Assembly: GCF_037975215.1 (NCBI RefSeq) | Contig: NZ_CP150239.1 | Coordinates: 1,774,001 to 1,838,000, forward strand | Reading direction: 5' to 3' | DNA from: Solibacillus sp. FSL R5-0449 | GTDB lineage: Bacteria; Bacillota; Bacilli; Bacillales_A; Planococcaceae | DNA: 64,000 nucleotides | Shown here: positions 9,634-19,425 of the stretch, one piece after another | How the letters are laid out: each line of letters opens with the position of its first letter | Numbering within the stretch: position 1 is the first letter of the stretch | Position numbers and translations under genes: made by a program | The notes under the pieces: model-generated | The model's database searches: none | Told to the model about the DNA's origin: nothing | The model's input: only the letters and a program-made list of their open reading frames with translations

Positions 9634-11031
9634 CTAAGATTTTTTCATTTTCGAACGAATTCGTGGGTCAAAGAAAGCGTATAAAATATCGATCAGCATA
9701 TTCACGATGGAAATGGTAATTGCAATATAGACTACCCCACCCAAAATTGCCGGAATATCCGGAATAAACTGCTTGTCGACAATATAACTTCCTATACCGC
9801 TAATATTAAAGACTTTCTCTGTAACTGCCGCACCGCCGAGCATTCCGCCAAACAACAGTCCAATAACTGTAATAATCGGAATCATTGCATTGCGGATTGC
9901 GTGTTTTGTAATTACTTTCCGTTCACTTAACCCTTTAGCTTTTGCAGTAATAATATAATCTTCATGGATGACTTCCAGCATACTGGATCTTGTCATACGG
10001 GCAATCGATGCAGTAATCGATGTTCCGAGTACAACAATCGGCAGAACGATCGACATCCAATTTCCCGGATTATATGTAGCCGGGAACCATTTCAGTTCAA
10101 GCGAGAACGTCAAAATGAAAATCAGCCCTTGCCAGAAACTTGGTATTGATAAACCGATTAATGCGATTAACATGAATACATAATCGATAAATGAATTCGG
10201 ACGTACTGCTGAAATAATACCGACCGGAATGGCAATGGCAATCGCCATGAGTAATGAAAACATCGCGATTTCAAGCGTTACCGGAAATTTGTTCAATATG
10301 CTCTGCGTTACATCTTCCTTCCCGGCAAAGGATGTTCCTAGATCGAATGTGAACAGACCTGACAGTGAATGCCAAAGCTGCACTAAATAAGGCTGATCTA
10401 ATCCATATAGCTTATTAAAGTTTTCGACCTGTGCAGGTGTCGCCTCTACCCCAAGCAAATTGCGGGCTGGATCAAACGGCGAAATGTACAAAATCGTAAA
10501 CACGAGTGTTGCCACCCCAACGATAACGAACACACTCTGTAATAAGCGCTCAAAAATAAAGCGAGCAAATGGATTACTCGTAATAAGTAGTAAAGCATAC
10601 ATCAAAATGCCAGGAATTATCGTAATCAGTAAAAAATACGGACGTTTTAATAGAGTACTAAAATAATTTTTATAGGAGTTTTCCACTACTCCATTTGCCG
10701 CGAGTACTTTTTCAACTTCTCGCTCCAATTTTTGCTGAGCAAGCGATTTCGCATTATTGATGATAGTTTGCTCATCGATCTTTTGATTGAAAAACTGAGC
10801 TTTTGTCCGTTCTTCTACTTCATATTGCTTATGCCACTCGAATACTTTCTCATCTTCTATTAATTGTCTCTTCACATTCATAGCTTTTTCCGCATACGTT
10901 GATTTAGAACGATTTACTAAATAGAACGGAATTGTAAAAATGTGTACGAGCAGACCGAGCAGCACGAAAGCGAAATAATAACCCTTTTTCGAAGCATTTT
11001 TTTGAAAGCTTTCAAAAAATAAATGCTGCAT
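9634..11031 (-). CDS. peptide ABC transporter permease, DppB/OppB type, with N-terminal extension
   Basis: A 465-residue membrane protein, first gene of the unit. The C-terminal 310 residues are a DppB-type permease (FARFIFERLLQSVFVIVGVATLVF, then ISPFDPARNLLG, the loop DYIITAKAKGLSERKVITKHAIRNA, and a C-terminus with DPRIR). The first 150 residues are an extension: one membrane segment, a charged probably coiled-coil stretch (about 45-115), then a second hydrophobic stretch. The DppB family is normally about 310 residues. AAAGGAG lies about 13 bases upstream of the ATG, rather far, so a slightly different start is possible. Confidence 0.8.
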   Translation of the reverse strand: MQHLFFESFQKNASKKGYYFAFVLLGLLVHIFTIPFYLVNRSKSTYAEKAMNVKRQLIEDEKVFEWHKQYEVEERTKAQFFNQKIDEQTIINNAKSLAQQKLEREVEKVLAANGVVENSYKNYFSTLLKRPYFLLITIIPGILMYALLLITSNPFARFIFERLLQSVFVIVGVATLVFTILYISPFDPARNLLGVEATPAQVENFNKLYGLDQPYLVQLWHSLSGLFTFDLGTSFAGKEDVTQSILNKFPVTLEIAMFSLLMAIAIAIPVGIISAVRPNSFIDYVFMLIALIGLSIPSFWQGLIFILTFSLELKWFPATYNPGNWMSIVLPIVVLGTSITASIARMTRSSMLEVIHEDYIITAKAKGLSERKVITKHAIRNAMIPIITVIGLLFGGMLGGAAVTEKVFNISGIGSYIVDKQFIPDIPAILGGVVYIAITISIVNMLIDILYAFFDPRIRSKMKKS

Positions 11032-11201
11032 GTAACGAAAGCAGCTCCTTTCTTACAAATTCTTTCCACCCTCACTAACGTGTAAAGAATCTTCACACTT
11101 TTAATATTGTATAATCCCTACCTGTATAGTAATGTATTATGTAGAACGAACATTCAGAAGTCAATGAAATTATTTTATTTTTATTAAAGGATGAGCATTT
11201 T

Positions 11202-12938
11202 ATGAGTAAAAAGTTGCTTCAAGTAAAGGATTTACGTGTATCTTTTATAACTGGAGAGCAAGAATTCGAAGCCGTAAAAGGCGTAAGTTTTCATGTGAAT
11301 GAAGGTGAAACAGTCGGAATTGTAGGAGAATCCGGGAGCGGGAAAAGTGTGACAGCCCGTTCAATTATGCGTCTGCTTCCGTCTCCCCCCTCTTTTTTAA
11401 AGGATGGAACGATTGAATTTCAAGGAAAAAATCTGATTACGCAAACGGAAAATCAAATGGAAGCGATCCGGGGGAAGGACATTAGTATGATATTCCAGGA
11501 CCCGATGACTTCCACGAACCCTACTATTCGTATTGGTGACCAAATTGCGGAAGGTATAATAAAGCATCAAGGGCTTTCCAAAAAAGAAGCGTATTCGAAA
11601 ACAATTGAACTGCTGAAATTAGTCGGAATAAAAAATAGTGAAGAACGCTATAATCAGTACCCTCATGAATTCAGTGGCGGAATGCGTCAACGCGTGATGA
11701 TTGCCATGGCATTAGCGTGTAATCCTTCCCTTCTTATCGCCGATGAACCGACAACAGCGCTTGACGTAACAATCCAAGCTCAGATTTTATCGTTGATGAA
11801 GGATATGCAGCAGCGATTTGGTACATCTATTATATTGATCACACATGATTTAGGTGTTGTTGCGGGAATGTGTGACCGCGTAGTTGTTATGAAGGAAGGC
11901 GAAGTGGTAGAACAAGGTACGACGGAAGAAATTTTCGCGAATCCGCAGCACCCTTATACAAAGCGGCTTTTAAACGCGTTGCCAAAGCTTCATGAACCAA
12001 AGCAGCCAAAAGAACAGCCGAATCTATCTCCTGATTTAAATATTAACGTGCCTTTAGTGGAAGTTAAAAATATATCCAAGCATTTTGAATTAGCAAAAGG
12101 CAATGTATTAAAAGCGGTCAATGACTTATCATTCCAGATTTACCCTGGTGAAACATTAGGACTTGTTGGTGAATCAGGATCCGGAAAATCGACAACCGGA
12201 CGTACACTTCTTCAATTACACGAACCGACAGACGGTGAAGTGCTTTATAAAGGTGTGCCGGTCAGTCGCCTAACGAAAAATGAACTGAAAAGTATGCGTC
12301 GTCATATGCAAATCATCTTTCAGGATCCCTATTCAAGTTTAAACCCAAGAAAAAAAGTGCTGGATATTATCGGAGAAGCATTGGATGTTCATAAACTGTC
12401 CCCTTCCAAGGAAGCTCGCCGGGCAAGGGTGGAAGAATTATTGGAACTTGTTGGTTTACAAAAAGAGCATGCACTCCGCTATCCGCATGAATTCAGCGGT
12501 GGTCAGCGCCAACGCATCGGCATTGCACGTGCGCTTGCTGTGGAACCACAATTTATCGTTTGTGACGAACCATTATCCGCGCTTGATGTGTCCATCCAAA
12601 AACAAGTGGTGGATTTATTAAAAGACTTGCAGCAACGCCTAGGATTAACGTACTTGTTTATTGCACATGACTTATCGATGGTAAAGCATATTAGTGACCG
12701 TGTTGCCGTTATGTATGGCGGGAAAATTGTTGAGCTGGCAGAAAGTGAAGAGCTGTATGCCAATCCGCAGCATCCCTATACGAAAATGCTGCTCGATTCG
12801 ATTCCAATTCCGGATCCGGCCATTGAAAAACAGAAAAAGCGTATTGTGATGACAGACGAAGAACTGGCAAAGAACCGTTTTGATGTAGAGAACACAGAGC
12901 TTGTTGAAGTTACTAAAGGGCATTGGGTAGCGATTTAA
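11202..12938 (+). CDS. fused DppD-DppF peptide ABC transporter ATPase
   Basis: A 578-residue protein with two complete ABC ATPase domains in tandem (about 5-265 and 285-550). Both Walker A motifs read GESGSGKS (near residues 42 and 323), both signature motifs are present (SGGMRQRV and SGGQRQRI), and both Walker B segments are intact ([12 protein letters not shown] and [12 protein letters not shown]). Each domain ends with an oligopeptide-transporter C-terminal motif ([15 protein letters not shown] and [15 protein letters not shown]). It is transcribed divergently from the permease genes across 170 bases and very likely energises them. Most such systems keep the two ATPases separate, though fused forms are known. 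Confidence 0.9.
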   Translation: MSKKLLQVKDLRVSFITGEQEFEAVKGVSFHVNEGETVGIVGESGSGKSVTARSIMRLLPSPPSFLKDGTIEFQGKNLITQTENQMEAIRGKDISMIFQDPMTSTNPTIRIGDQIAEGIIKHQGLSKKEAYSKTIELLKLVGIKNSEERYNQYPHEFSGGMRQRVMIAMALACNPSLLIADEPTTALDVTIQAQILSLMKDMQQRFGTSIILITHDLGVVAGMCDRVVVMKEGEVVEQGTTEEIFANPQHPYTKRLLNALPKLHEPKQPKEQPNLSPDLNINVPLVEVKNISKHFELAKGNVLKAVNDLSFQIYPGETLGLVGESGSGKSTTGRTLLQLHEPTDGEVLYKGVPVSRLTKNELKSMRRHMQIIFQDPYSSLNPRKKVLDIIGEALDVHKLSPSKEARRARVEELLELVGLQKEHALRYPHEFSGGQRQRIGIARALAVEPQFIVCDEPLSALDVSIQKQVVDLLKDLQQRLGLTYLFIAHDLSMVKHISDRVAVMYGGKIVELAESEELYANPQHPYTKMLLDSIPIPDPAIEKQKKRIVMTDEELAKNRFDVENTELVEVTKGHWVAI

Positions 12939-12942
12939 AAGG

Positions 12943-12978
12943 AAAAAGACTTCAAATGTTCGATTTGAAGTCTTTTTT
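12943..12978. terminator. bidirectional intrinsic terminator
   Basis: AAAAAGACTTCAAA and TTTGAAGTCTTTTT form a long hairpin between the convergent ATPase gene and gerAC; the last bases overlap the gerAC stop codon. Confidence 0.85.
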
Positions 12979-14098
12979 ATTGGATTGATCCCGTACTTTT
13001 TATACCAGGTTTAACCGTTAAATTGAGTTTTGCATTTTTATAGGCTTCCTTCCATTCCTCTTTGGACATGCGCCGATTATGTAGAACTTTTGCTTTGTAA
13101 TCGATGCCGAAACCTAAAGGGTCATAGCCGTTTTTTTTCATCTCTGAAATGAATGTCGTAAATTTTTCTTCCGTTTCTTTTTTTAATTCTTCATTATACT
13201 TCGGCAGGTCTTTATTAATCATTGGTTTATGTGATTCTGCCACCGAGCCGTATAAACTAATTTTTATATCGAGTTCGATTTCTGAAGGATTATTAATTTT
13301 AACATTATATTTTGATTTAACCGTATCAATATTGGCAATGAAATGGTCACCATCCTCTTTTATTAGTAAATTCGCATGTTTTACACTTCTTGACAGCATA
13401 TTATAAATGGAAGTATTTAATGAATCCAATTCATACGTTTCTTTATTTGCGGAAAGTAATAAAGATTTATTAATTTCAAAATGCTGATCTTCATTATTTA
13501 TTTCGATAATCGGCAAAACACTATCGATCCAACCTTCTTTTATATTTCTTCTAAACTCAAATAAGTGGGTCGTCACAATATAGGGGGTTGTCGTACCATT
13601 ACCATCAAAGTAATTAAACAGTTCAGGATAGGCAGCTGATTCCCCTTGCGGAATCATTTTAATAATTTCTTCCGCATTAGGCCGTCCGACAGTTATCCAG
13701 GAAATCATCTGGATATCAGGTCTACGAATTAAAAAGTCCAAAATTTCCTTGTTTTTTTCATTCATCACTAATTCCTCACCTAGAACAATTAGCTTCGAAT
13801 GGCCAAATTCAAGCTCCTTATCTGAATAGGATTCCATCATACGAATTGCTTCCGAAAGAGTTTCCCCATTCTCCGATAAATAGGAATACTGAGGTTCTGT
13901 TGCCTCTCTGAATGATCCAGTTGGTTCATATAGCTTCAAAGTAACTTTGTACGGTTTTTCCTCATCATCGGAAACATCCAGAGCAATCATTGCAACAAAG
14001 ACACTTTTATCAATGTCTTTGAATGCGCAGCCAGATAATAGAACACTTCCCAATATTACTAATAGTAAAGTTCCTTTAATTTTTAGAAGGAAATTCAT
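12977..14098 (-). CDS. gerAC: germination receptor subunit C, Ger(x)C family lipoprotein
   Basis: A 373-residue lipoprotein (lipobox LLSGC, Cys24) matching the Ger(x)C family: FVAMIALDVSDDEEKPYKVTLKLYEP near the start, GHSKLIVLGEEL, and a C-terminal region ending with LGFGIDYKAKVLHNR and NLTVKPGIKSTGSI. It is expected on the outer face of the spore inner membrane as part of a nutrient germinant receptor with the A and B subunits. It overlaps gerAB by 23 bases. The gerA-type symbol reflects family membership; the germinant cannot be read from sequence. Confidence 0.88.
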   Translation of the reverse strand: MNFLLKIKGTLLLVILGSVLLSGCAFKDIDKSVFVAMIALDVSDDEEKPYKVTLKLYEPTGSFREATEPQYSYLSENGETLSEAIRMMESYSDKELEFGHSKLIVLGEELVMNEKNKEILDFLIRRPDIQMISWITVGRPNAEEIIKMIPQGESAAYPELFNYFDGNGTTTPYIVTTHLFEFRRNIKEGWIDSVLPIIEINNEDQHFEINKSLLLSANKETYELDSLNTSIYNMLSRSVKHANLLIKEDGDHFIANIDTVKSKYNVKINNPSEIELDIKISLYGSVAESHKPMINKDLPKYNEELKKETEEKFTTFISEMKKNGYDPLGFGIDYKAKVLHNRRMSKEEWKEAYKNAKLNLTVKPGIKSTGSIQ

Positions 14099-15191
14099 TA
14101 TTTTTCATCCTCCTGTTAATGTAACTAAACAATAGGATCATGCATGGAAAAATAAAAACCAAAATATCATAAAAATAACTCGAATACTGGAAAAGCTGAT
14201 ATTCCGTTAATACGGTTACATAGTATAAAGAAATCCCTACAAATATTGGAAGAGGGAAAAATATTCCGATTACTTTATCCTTATATTTAATTTTTTCCAG
14301 TTTAAATGTAAATTTTAAAAACTCTGCCGCCGCATACCAGTGAATGAGTATACTTAAAAAAGCGATTCCTAAATAGAAAAGTAAAAACATAAATAATACA
14401 CGTTCAACAATAAAATAATCCATCCTAATCGAATCGGTTGTTGCAATCCAAGGATAGACTAATTCATTAATCCCCTCAAATCCGTTAAAACCAATCGGTA
14501 TGAAATAGGTTGTAAAGAGCGTTCCAATCGATAATATAACGATAAACAAAATTTGTTTTTTACCAAATTTCTGTTTTTCTTTAAAAAATCGATTGAATAT
14601 AAATAAATTGGCCGCCCCCAAAAATAAAAAAAAGCAAGCAGAAAAAGAATGCCAATTCGGAACTTGATTTATATATAAAGCCGCTTCCTTAACAAAATCC
14701 CAATTTAAACTGTTGCTGCTGTATGCTTTAATAAATATGAAAAGAATGAGAGGACTTGTAATAATCATAATCATTTCAACGGTATACAGAACCCGTTCTG
14801 TTTTTAATACACAGCCAAAAATTACCGCTGATATGAGCGTCAGGGCAATTAGAATAATCGGCATTTCAGGACTTAAATAACGTATCAGTAAAAATGTAAA
14901 TGTTATTAGCGTAATAAGTCCTGCTACAAACCATAGGACAGCTAGCAGAAAAACGAAAGGCAAGTAAAACCATTTAGAAGTAGTTTTTTCCAGCAGTTCC
15001 GGTAATGTTTTTCCCGGATACTTAAGGAAAAATTTCGTATAGAGTATAACAAGAAGGACACCTGCTGGAATTGATAAAAGCAAACCCATAACAGAACCAT
15101 CATTATGAAAATGGAGAAGGATAGCTGGTACGGAAGCAATAATATTAGCAACCATATTAATAATAATTAAATAATAATAAAACCTGCTCAT
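14076..15191 (-). CDS. gerAB: germination receptor subunit B, spore germination permease
   Basis: A 371-residue integral membrane protein with about ten predicted helices, of the endospore germination permease branch of the APC superfamily (start MSRFYYYLIIINMVANII, later ATTDSIRMDYFIVERVLFMF). This subunit is thought to bind the germinant and act as an ion channel or carrier in the spore inner membrane. It overlaps gerAA by 4 bases (ATGA) and gerAC by 23, consistent with translational coupling. Confidence 0.88.
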   Translation of the reverse strand: MSRFYYYLIIINMVANIIASVPAILLHFHNDGSVMGLLLSIPAGVLLVILYTKFFLKYPGKTLPELLEKTTSKWFYLPFVFLLAVLWFVAGLITLITFTFLLIRYLSPEMPIILIALTLISAVIFGCVLKTERVLYTVEMIMIITSPLILFIFIKAYSSNSLNWDFVKEAALYINQVPNWHSFSACFFLFLGAANLFIFNRFFKEKQKFGKKQILFIVILSIGTLFTTYFIPIGFNGFEGINELVYPWIATTDSIRMDYFIVERVLFMFLLFYLGIAFLSILIHWYAAAEFLKFTFKLEKIKYKDKVIGIFFPLPIFVGISLYYVTVLTEYQLFQYSSYFYDILVFIFPCMILLFSYINRRMKNNEFPSKN

Positions 15192-16531
15192 GCTTCCTCC
15201 CCTGCCTTCGTTTTACTTTTCTTCTTTTCATTAAATTTCAGATACGGTTCACCGAAGCTGTCGATACTTACTAAATACATAATCAATGCGTAAAGCCCTA
15301 ACATTAAACCGGCCAATCCTAATAATGTTGATGCAAGGATAAACAAGAAGCGAATTACCCTAATGGAAAATGCCATTTCATTGATCGGAATAACAAACGT
15401 TGATATTGCCACCGCCGACACAATGATAACCATAATATCCGAAGCGAGCGATGCTTCTGTTACAGCCGTCCCTAAAATTAACCCCCCAACGGTTGTAGCC
15501 GTCGCACTGATCGTTTTCGGGAGTCGAATACTCGCTTCCAGCAGCATTTCCATAAAAAACAGCATAAACAATACTTCTACAAATGAAGAAAATGGAACGC
15601 CAATACGGCTTCCTGCAATGGTCAGTGCGAGTTCTGTCCTGAACACTTCCGGTGCAAATGAGGTAATACCGATATATAGACCTGGTAATAGAAGGCTTAT
15701 AAATAGCCCAGCATAACGGAGTATTTTAAGGAATAATGAAATATAGTAAGAATGGTAATTATCCTCCATCGATGTCATAAAATCGAAGAAATATACAGGG
15801 GCTATCAATGCTTGAGGGTTACCGTCCACCAATAATATAATTTTACCTCCAGCCAAGTTATAGACAATCCTGTCAGGACGTTCTGTCATAATTAACTGCG
15901 GAAATAGCGAATATTTTTGCTTATTAATATAGTTACTTAGCTGAACAGTAGATGTAATCACCTGCTTATCAACTTGCTGCAGTTTTTCCGTGATAATGTT
16001 CAGGGCATTTTTATTTACTTTTTCTTTGTCATAAATGATCGCCAGTTTATGATTGTTTACTTGTCCAATCGTGGAGTATTCAACATACAATGTCGGCTGA
16101 TGGTAATCGGATCGGATAATATTAATATTTGTCGCAATATTGTCGCTAAGTGCCAGCTGTGAACCATGAATTGTTGTTTCAACTGATGCTGTATTCGTCT
16201 GATCATTGAAAGAAAATTTCAGGTCTAGTAAATAAAATTTATTCTGGATTAAAAGAACTACATTGCCGTTTAACACCTCAGTTTTCAGTTGCTCCTGTGA
16301 CTTGCTGTCCTGAAATTGGGGTAGAGATTTTAAATATCGAATAAATTTCGACTCTGAATCCATTTCAAAATATGGTTTAATAATAATTTGTTGAAGCAAC
16401 TCCACATCGATAAGTGGCTTTATGTAAAATAATTCGGCTTTCTTATCATCATCTTCCATAGTCTTCATCGTAAATTCATTTGTATCTTTGAATTGTTCAT
16501 TAATCCACTTAATGTTCTCTTCCGAAGACAT
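15188..16531 (-). CDS. gerAA: germination receptor subunit A, GerA family
   Basis: A 447-residue protein. The N-terminal cytoplasmic half (to about residue 240) contains the GerA family core with GKIILLVDGNPQALIAPVYFFDFM near its end. Four to six membrane segments follow, including PGLYIGITSFAPEVFRTELALTIAGSR and PFSSFVEVLFMLFFMEMLLEASIRLP, and there is a basic cytoplasmic tail. It is the first gene of the three-gene operon. A sigma-G-like promoter lies 33 bases upstream. The ribosome site is only GGGG, which is weak. It is slightly shorter than typical A subunits (about 480 residues) at the N-terminus. Confidence 0.9.
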   Translation of the reverse strand: MSSEENIKWINEQFKDTNEFTMKTMEDDDKKAELFYIKPLIDVELLQQIIIKPYFEMDSESKFIRYLKSLPQFQDSKSQEQLKTEVLNGNVVLLIQNKFYLLDLKFSFNDQTNTASVETTIHGSQLALSDNIATNINIIRSDYHQPTLYVEYSTIGQVNNHKLAIIYDKEKVNKNALNIITEKLQQVDKQVITSTVQLSNYINKQKYSLFPQLIMTERPDRIVYNLAGGKIILLVDGNPQALIAPVYFFDFMTSMEDNYHSYYISLFLKILRYAGLFISLLLPGLYIGITSFAPEVFRTELALTIAGSRIGVPFSSFVEVLFMLFFMEMLLEASIRLPKTISATATTVGGLILGTAVTEASLASDIMVIIVSAVAISTFVIPINEMAFSIRVIRFLFILASTLLGLAGLMLGLYALIMYLVSIDSFGEPYLKFNEKKKSKTKAGEEA

Positions 16532-16563
16532 CGAATTACCCCAATCCCAACTAAACTTTTTTA

Positions 16564-16593
16564 TAGGATGCCCAATCTGAGCAATACTATTCC
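16564..16593 (-). promoter_or_regulatory. sigma-G-like promoter of the gerA operon
   Basis: On the minus strand GGAATA (16588-16593) is followed by 17 bases and CATCCTA (16564-16570). The known forespore sigma-G consensus is about TGAATA and CATACTA with 17-18 spacing. The fit and the position, about 26 bases of leader before gerAA, agree with forespore expression of germination receptors. Confidence 0.6.
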
Positions 16594-16616
16594 AGAATGA
16601 TTAGTTTTGGTTAAGA

Positions 16617-16647
16617 AAAAAGCCATCTCTTGATGAGAATGGCTTTT
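16617..16647 (-). terminator. intrinsic terminator of the 188-residue membrane protein gene
   Basis: AAAAGCCATTCTC pairs with GAGATGGCTTTT across a short ATCA loop, followed on the minus strand by a T-run. It separates this gene from the gerA promoter downstream. Confidence 0.8.
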
Positions 16648-16652
16648 CAGGT

Positions 16653-17219
16653 TTAATGGTTACTCGCTTTTAATAAGCGGTATGCATCCATATTTATCGT
16701 TTTCACTGGGCTGATATCTTCCATGATTTCTACAATATCCCTCAGTAATGGTGTTAAATTTTCTTCAATGAATTCTGTTTTCAACGCATCAGTTATTTCA
16801 ATTTCCAAGTTATCCATTCGGATCAGCAGTTCATCGCACATAATATGAAGAACTTCTTCTTCACGATAAGTTGGCGTATCGTTTAATAAAAGCTTTGCTC
16901 GCAAATCTAAATATTTATACCAGTAATCCCTTAAATCCAGCTGTTGCTTATTTCTATATTGCTGACGCTTAAAACCATTTGGATCTGTATTATTCGACAA
17001 AGTAAGCAGTCTTTCCATTTTGTACTCAATCGTTGACTGATTTTCTTTCATTTTCAGATGTTCTGCTTCAAGAAATTTTTGTTTCTTTTTTGCTTTTAAA
17101 AATTTTATTAGTTTCTTACCCGCATAATATAAGACAACTGCCCCAACGATAAACATCCAGTAGTTAATAATCAATCCTATAATAAATAATATGCCTATCC
17201 ACATCCATAGATTTTTCAT
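16653..17219 (-). CDS. membrane-anchored hypothetical protein
   Basis: A 188-residue protein I do not recognise. Residues 5-35 hold one long or two short hydrophobic segments (WIGILFIIGLIINYW, IVGAVVLYYAG), followed by a very basic stretch (KKLIKFLKAKKKQKFL) that should lie in the cytoplasm. Residues 50-188 are charged and helical, possibly coiled-coil. It stands alone, with its own terminator, between leuD and the gerA operon. Confidence 0.7.
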   Translation of the reverse strand: MKNLWMWIGILFIIGLIINYWMFIVGAVVLYYAGKKLIKFLKAKKKQKFLEAEHLKMKENQSTIEYKMERLLTLSNNTDPNGFKRQQYRNKQQLDLRDYWYKYLDLRAKLLLNDTPTYREEEVLHIMCDELLIRMDNLEIEITDALKTEFIEENLTPLLRDIVEIMEDISPVKTINMDAYRLLKASNH

Positions 17220-17296
17220 TGTTACACTCCCGATACTTCAAACAATGAAGAAAATTATAGCACCGTAAAATTGGCACAACAACCGGTAAAATAAGA

Positions 17297-17338
17297 CAAA
17301 GCCTCTTACTAGGGATGAACCCGAAGTAAGAGGCTTTT
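17297..17338 (-). terminator. intrinsic terminator after leuD
   Basis: AAGCCTCTTACT and AGTAAGAGGCTT form a 12-bp stem just after the leuD stop, with T-rich sequence following on the minus strand. It marks the end of the ilv-leu operon. Confidence 0.85.
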
Positions 17339-17341
17339 AGA

Positions 17342-17932
17342 TTAGTATGCTATGCGGTTTTTTTCGTATGCAGCGATTTGCTCTTCATACTGGAACGTAA
17401 GAGAAATTTCATCCCATCCATTCAGTAACATTTGTTTATAGTATGGATCGATGTCAAATGAATACGTTTTGCCGTAACCTGTCGTAACTGTTTGCTGTTC
17501 TAAATTTACTTCAATTGCCTGTGCTTCTGCTAAACCTCTTTCTAAAAGTTCGTCACATTCGCTTTCCGTTAATTTAATCGGTAAAATACCATTTTTGAAA
17601 CAGTTATTGTGGAAAATATCCGCAAAACTCGGTGCGATGACAACTCGGAATCCATAGTCAAGAATTGCCCATGGTGCGTGTTCACGTGATGAACCACAGC
17701 CAAAGTTATCTTGAGCAACTAAAATTTCCGCATTTTTATATTCTGGTTTATTTAATACGAAATCTTCAATCGGATTGCCGTTTTCATCAAACCGCCAGTG
17801 GTAAAATACGAATTGTCCGAATCCTGTACGTTCGATACGCTTTAAGAATTCTTTTGAAATGATCTGGTCTGTATCGACGTTTTTACGGTCAAGTGGTGCA
17901 TATATACTATTTACAATATTAATCGGTTTCAT
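17342..17932 (-). CDS. leuD: 3-isopropylmalate dehydratase small subunit
   Basis: A 196-residue protein of the LeuD swivel-domain family. It works with LeuC in leucine synthesis, isomerising 2-isopropylmalate to 3-isopropylmalate. The motifs ILVAQDNFGCGSSREHAPWAI and FADIFHNNCFKNGILP are typical of bacterial LeuD. Length is normal. It lies 12 bases after leuC and is the last gene of the operon. Confidence 0.96.
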   Translation of the reverse strand: MKPINIVNSIYAPLDRKNVDTDQIISKEFLKRIERTGFGQFVFYHWRFDENGNPIEDFVLNKPEYKNAEILVAQDNFGCGSSREHAPWAILDYGFRVVIAPSFADIFHNNCFKNGILPIKLTESECDELLERGLAEAQAIEVNLEQQTVTTGYGKTYSFDIDPYYKQMLLNGWDEISLTFQYEEQIAAYEKNRIAY

Positions 17933-17944
17933 GCTGATCTCTCC

Positions 17945-19354
17945 TTATGCTTCCTGCTTTTGTAGCTTACGAACATCGACAAAACGGCCGTGAATTGCAG
18001 CAGCTGCTGCCATCGCTGGTGATACAAGATGTGTGCGTGCACCTGCACCTTGACGTCCTTCAAAGTTACGGTTAGATGTTGAAGCACAACGTTCACCTGC
18101 TGGAATAACATCTTCATTCATCCCTAAGCAAGCAGAACAGCCTGATTCGCGCCATTCAAAGCCGGCATCAAGGAAAATGTGATGTAGACCTTCTTCTTCT
18201 GCCTGGCGTTTTGTCGACCAGGAACCAGGAACTACAATCCCTTTCACACCCGGTGCAAGCTTTTCGCCTTTTACAATTTCAGCTGCTGCACGTAAGTCAT
18301 TAATACGGGAGTTCGTACAAGATCCGATAAATACATGCTGGATTTCAATATCGGTAATCTTTTGCCCTTCTTGCAGATCCATATATTTCAGAGCTTTGTT
18401 TAACGCGGATTTGTCTGTTTCATTGTCATAATCAGCAGCAGTAGGAACTGTTTTTGAAACACCGACACCCATAGCTGGATTTGTCCCCCATGTTACAATC
18501 GGTTCAATTTCCTGTGCATCGATTTCTAGAACAATGTCATATTTTGCATCCGCATCGGAAGCAAGACTTAACCAGTATTTTGCCGCTTCCTCAAATTTTT
18601 CTCCTTGAGGAACGTGACGGCGGCCGCGTAAAAATTCAACCGTTGTTTCATCCGGTGATATCAGGCCAGCTTTTGCTCCCGCTTCAATCGACATATTGCA
18701 GATTGTCATACGCTCTTCCATTGAAAGCTTGCGGATTGCTTCACCTGTATACTCTACGATATGTCCTGTACCGACACCGATTCCCCATTTTGCAATGATT
18801 GCTAAAATGATATCTTTTGCTGTTACCCCAATACCAAGTTCACCGTTAACACGGATTTCCATTGTCGGCGGCTTTAATTGCCATAATGTTTGTGTCGAAA
18901 GTACATGTTCTACTTCCGAAGTACCGATTCCGAATGCGATTGCGCCGAATGCACCGTGAGTTGCTGTATGTGAATCACCGCAAACAATTGTTTTACCAGG
19001 TTGTGTAAGACCTAATTCCGGTCCAATAACGTGAACAATCCCTTGATCCGGATGACCGATATCCGCTAATTCGATACCGAACTCTTTTGCATTTTCAGCA
19101 AGTGTCATAATCTGTTTTTTTGCGATTGGATCGTTAATCGTCGGCAGGTTTTTTGTAGGTACGTTATGATCCATTGTTGCGAACGATAGATCTGTACGAC
19201 GCACTTTCCGTCCTGCCAGGCGTAGTCCTTCGAATGCTTGAGGACTTGTTACTTCATGAATTAAATGCAGGTCGATATAAAGTAAGTCCGGCTTTCCTTC
19301 TTCACGATGTACGACATGCTGTTCCCACACTTTTTCAATAATATTTTTCCCCAT
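17945..19354 (-). CDS. leuC: 3-isopropylmalate dehydratase large subunit
   Basis: A 469-residue aconitase-family protein that carries the 4Fe-4S cluster for the isopropylmalate isomerase reaction. Cluster and active-site motifs are visible: [21 protein letters not shown] and CSACLGMN. The start chosen is ATG 19354 ([13 protein letters not shown]) behind AAGGAACGGTGAG; the upstream GTG lies inside the ribosome-site region. It sits between leuB (71-base gap) and leuD. Confidence 0.96.
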   Translation of the reverse strand: MGKNIIEKVWEQHVVHREEGKPDLLYIDLHLIHEVTSPQAFEGLRLAGRKVRRTDLSFATMDHNVPTKNLPTINDPIAKKQIMTLAENAKEFGIELADIGHPDQGIVHVIGPELGLTQPGKTIVCGDSHTATHGAFGAIAFGIGTSEVEHVLSTQTLWQLKPPTMEIRVNGELGIGVTAKDIILAIIAKWGIGVGTGHIVEYTGEAIRKLSMEERMTICNMSIEAGAKAGLISPDETTVEFLRGRRHVPQGEKFEEAAKYWLSLASDADAKYDIVLEIDAQEIEPIVTWGTNPAMGVGVSKTVPTAADYDNETDKSALNKALKYMDLQEGQKITDIEIQHVFIGSCTNSRINDLRAAAEIVKGEKLAPGVKGIVVPGSWSTKRQAEEEGLHHIFLDAGFEWRESGCSACLGMNEDVIPAGERCASTSNRNFEGRQGAGARTHLVSPAMAAAAAIHGRFVDVRKLQKQEA

Positions 19355-19425
19355 AGTTCTCACCGTTCCTTAACCATATATAGTGTTGATATTCAAAACC
19401 ATCAACAGTTTTCTTTCGATTGAAA

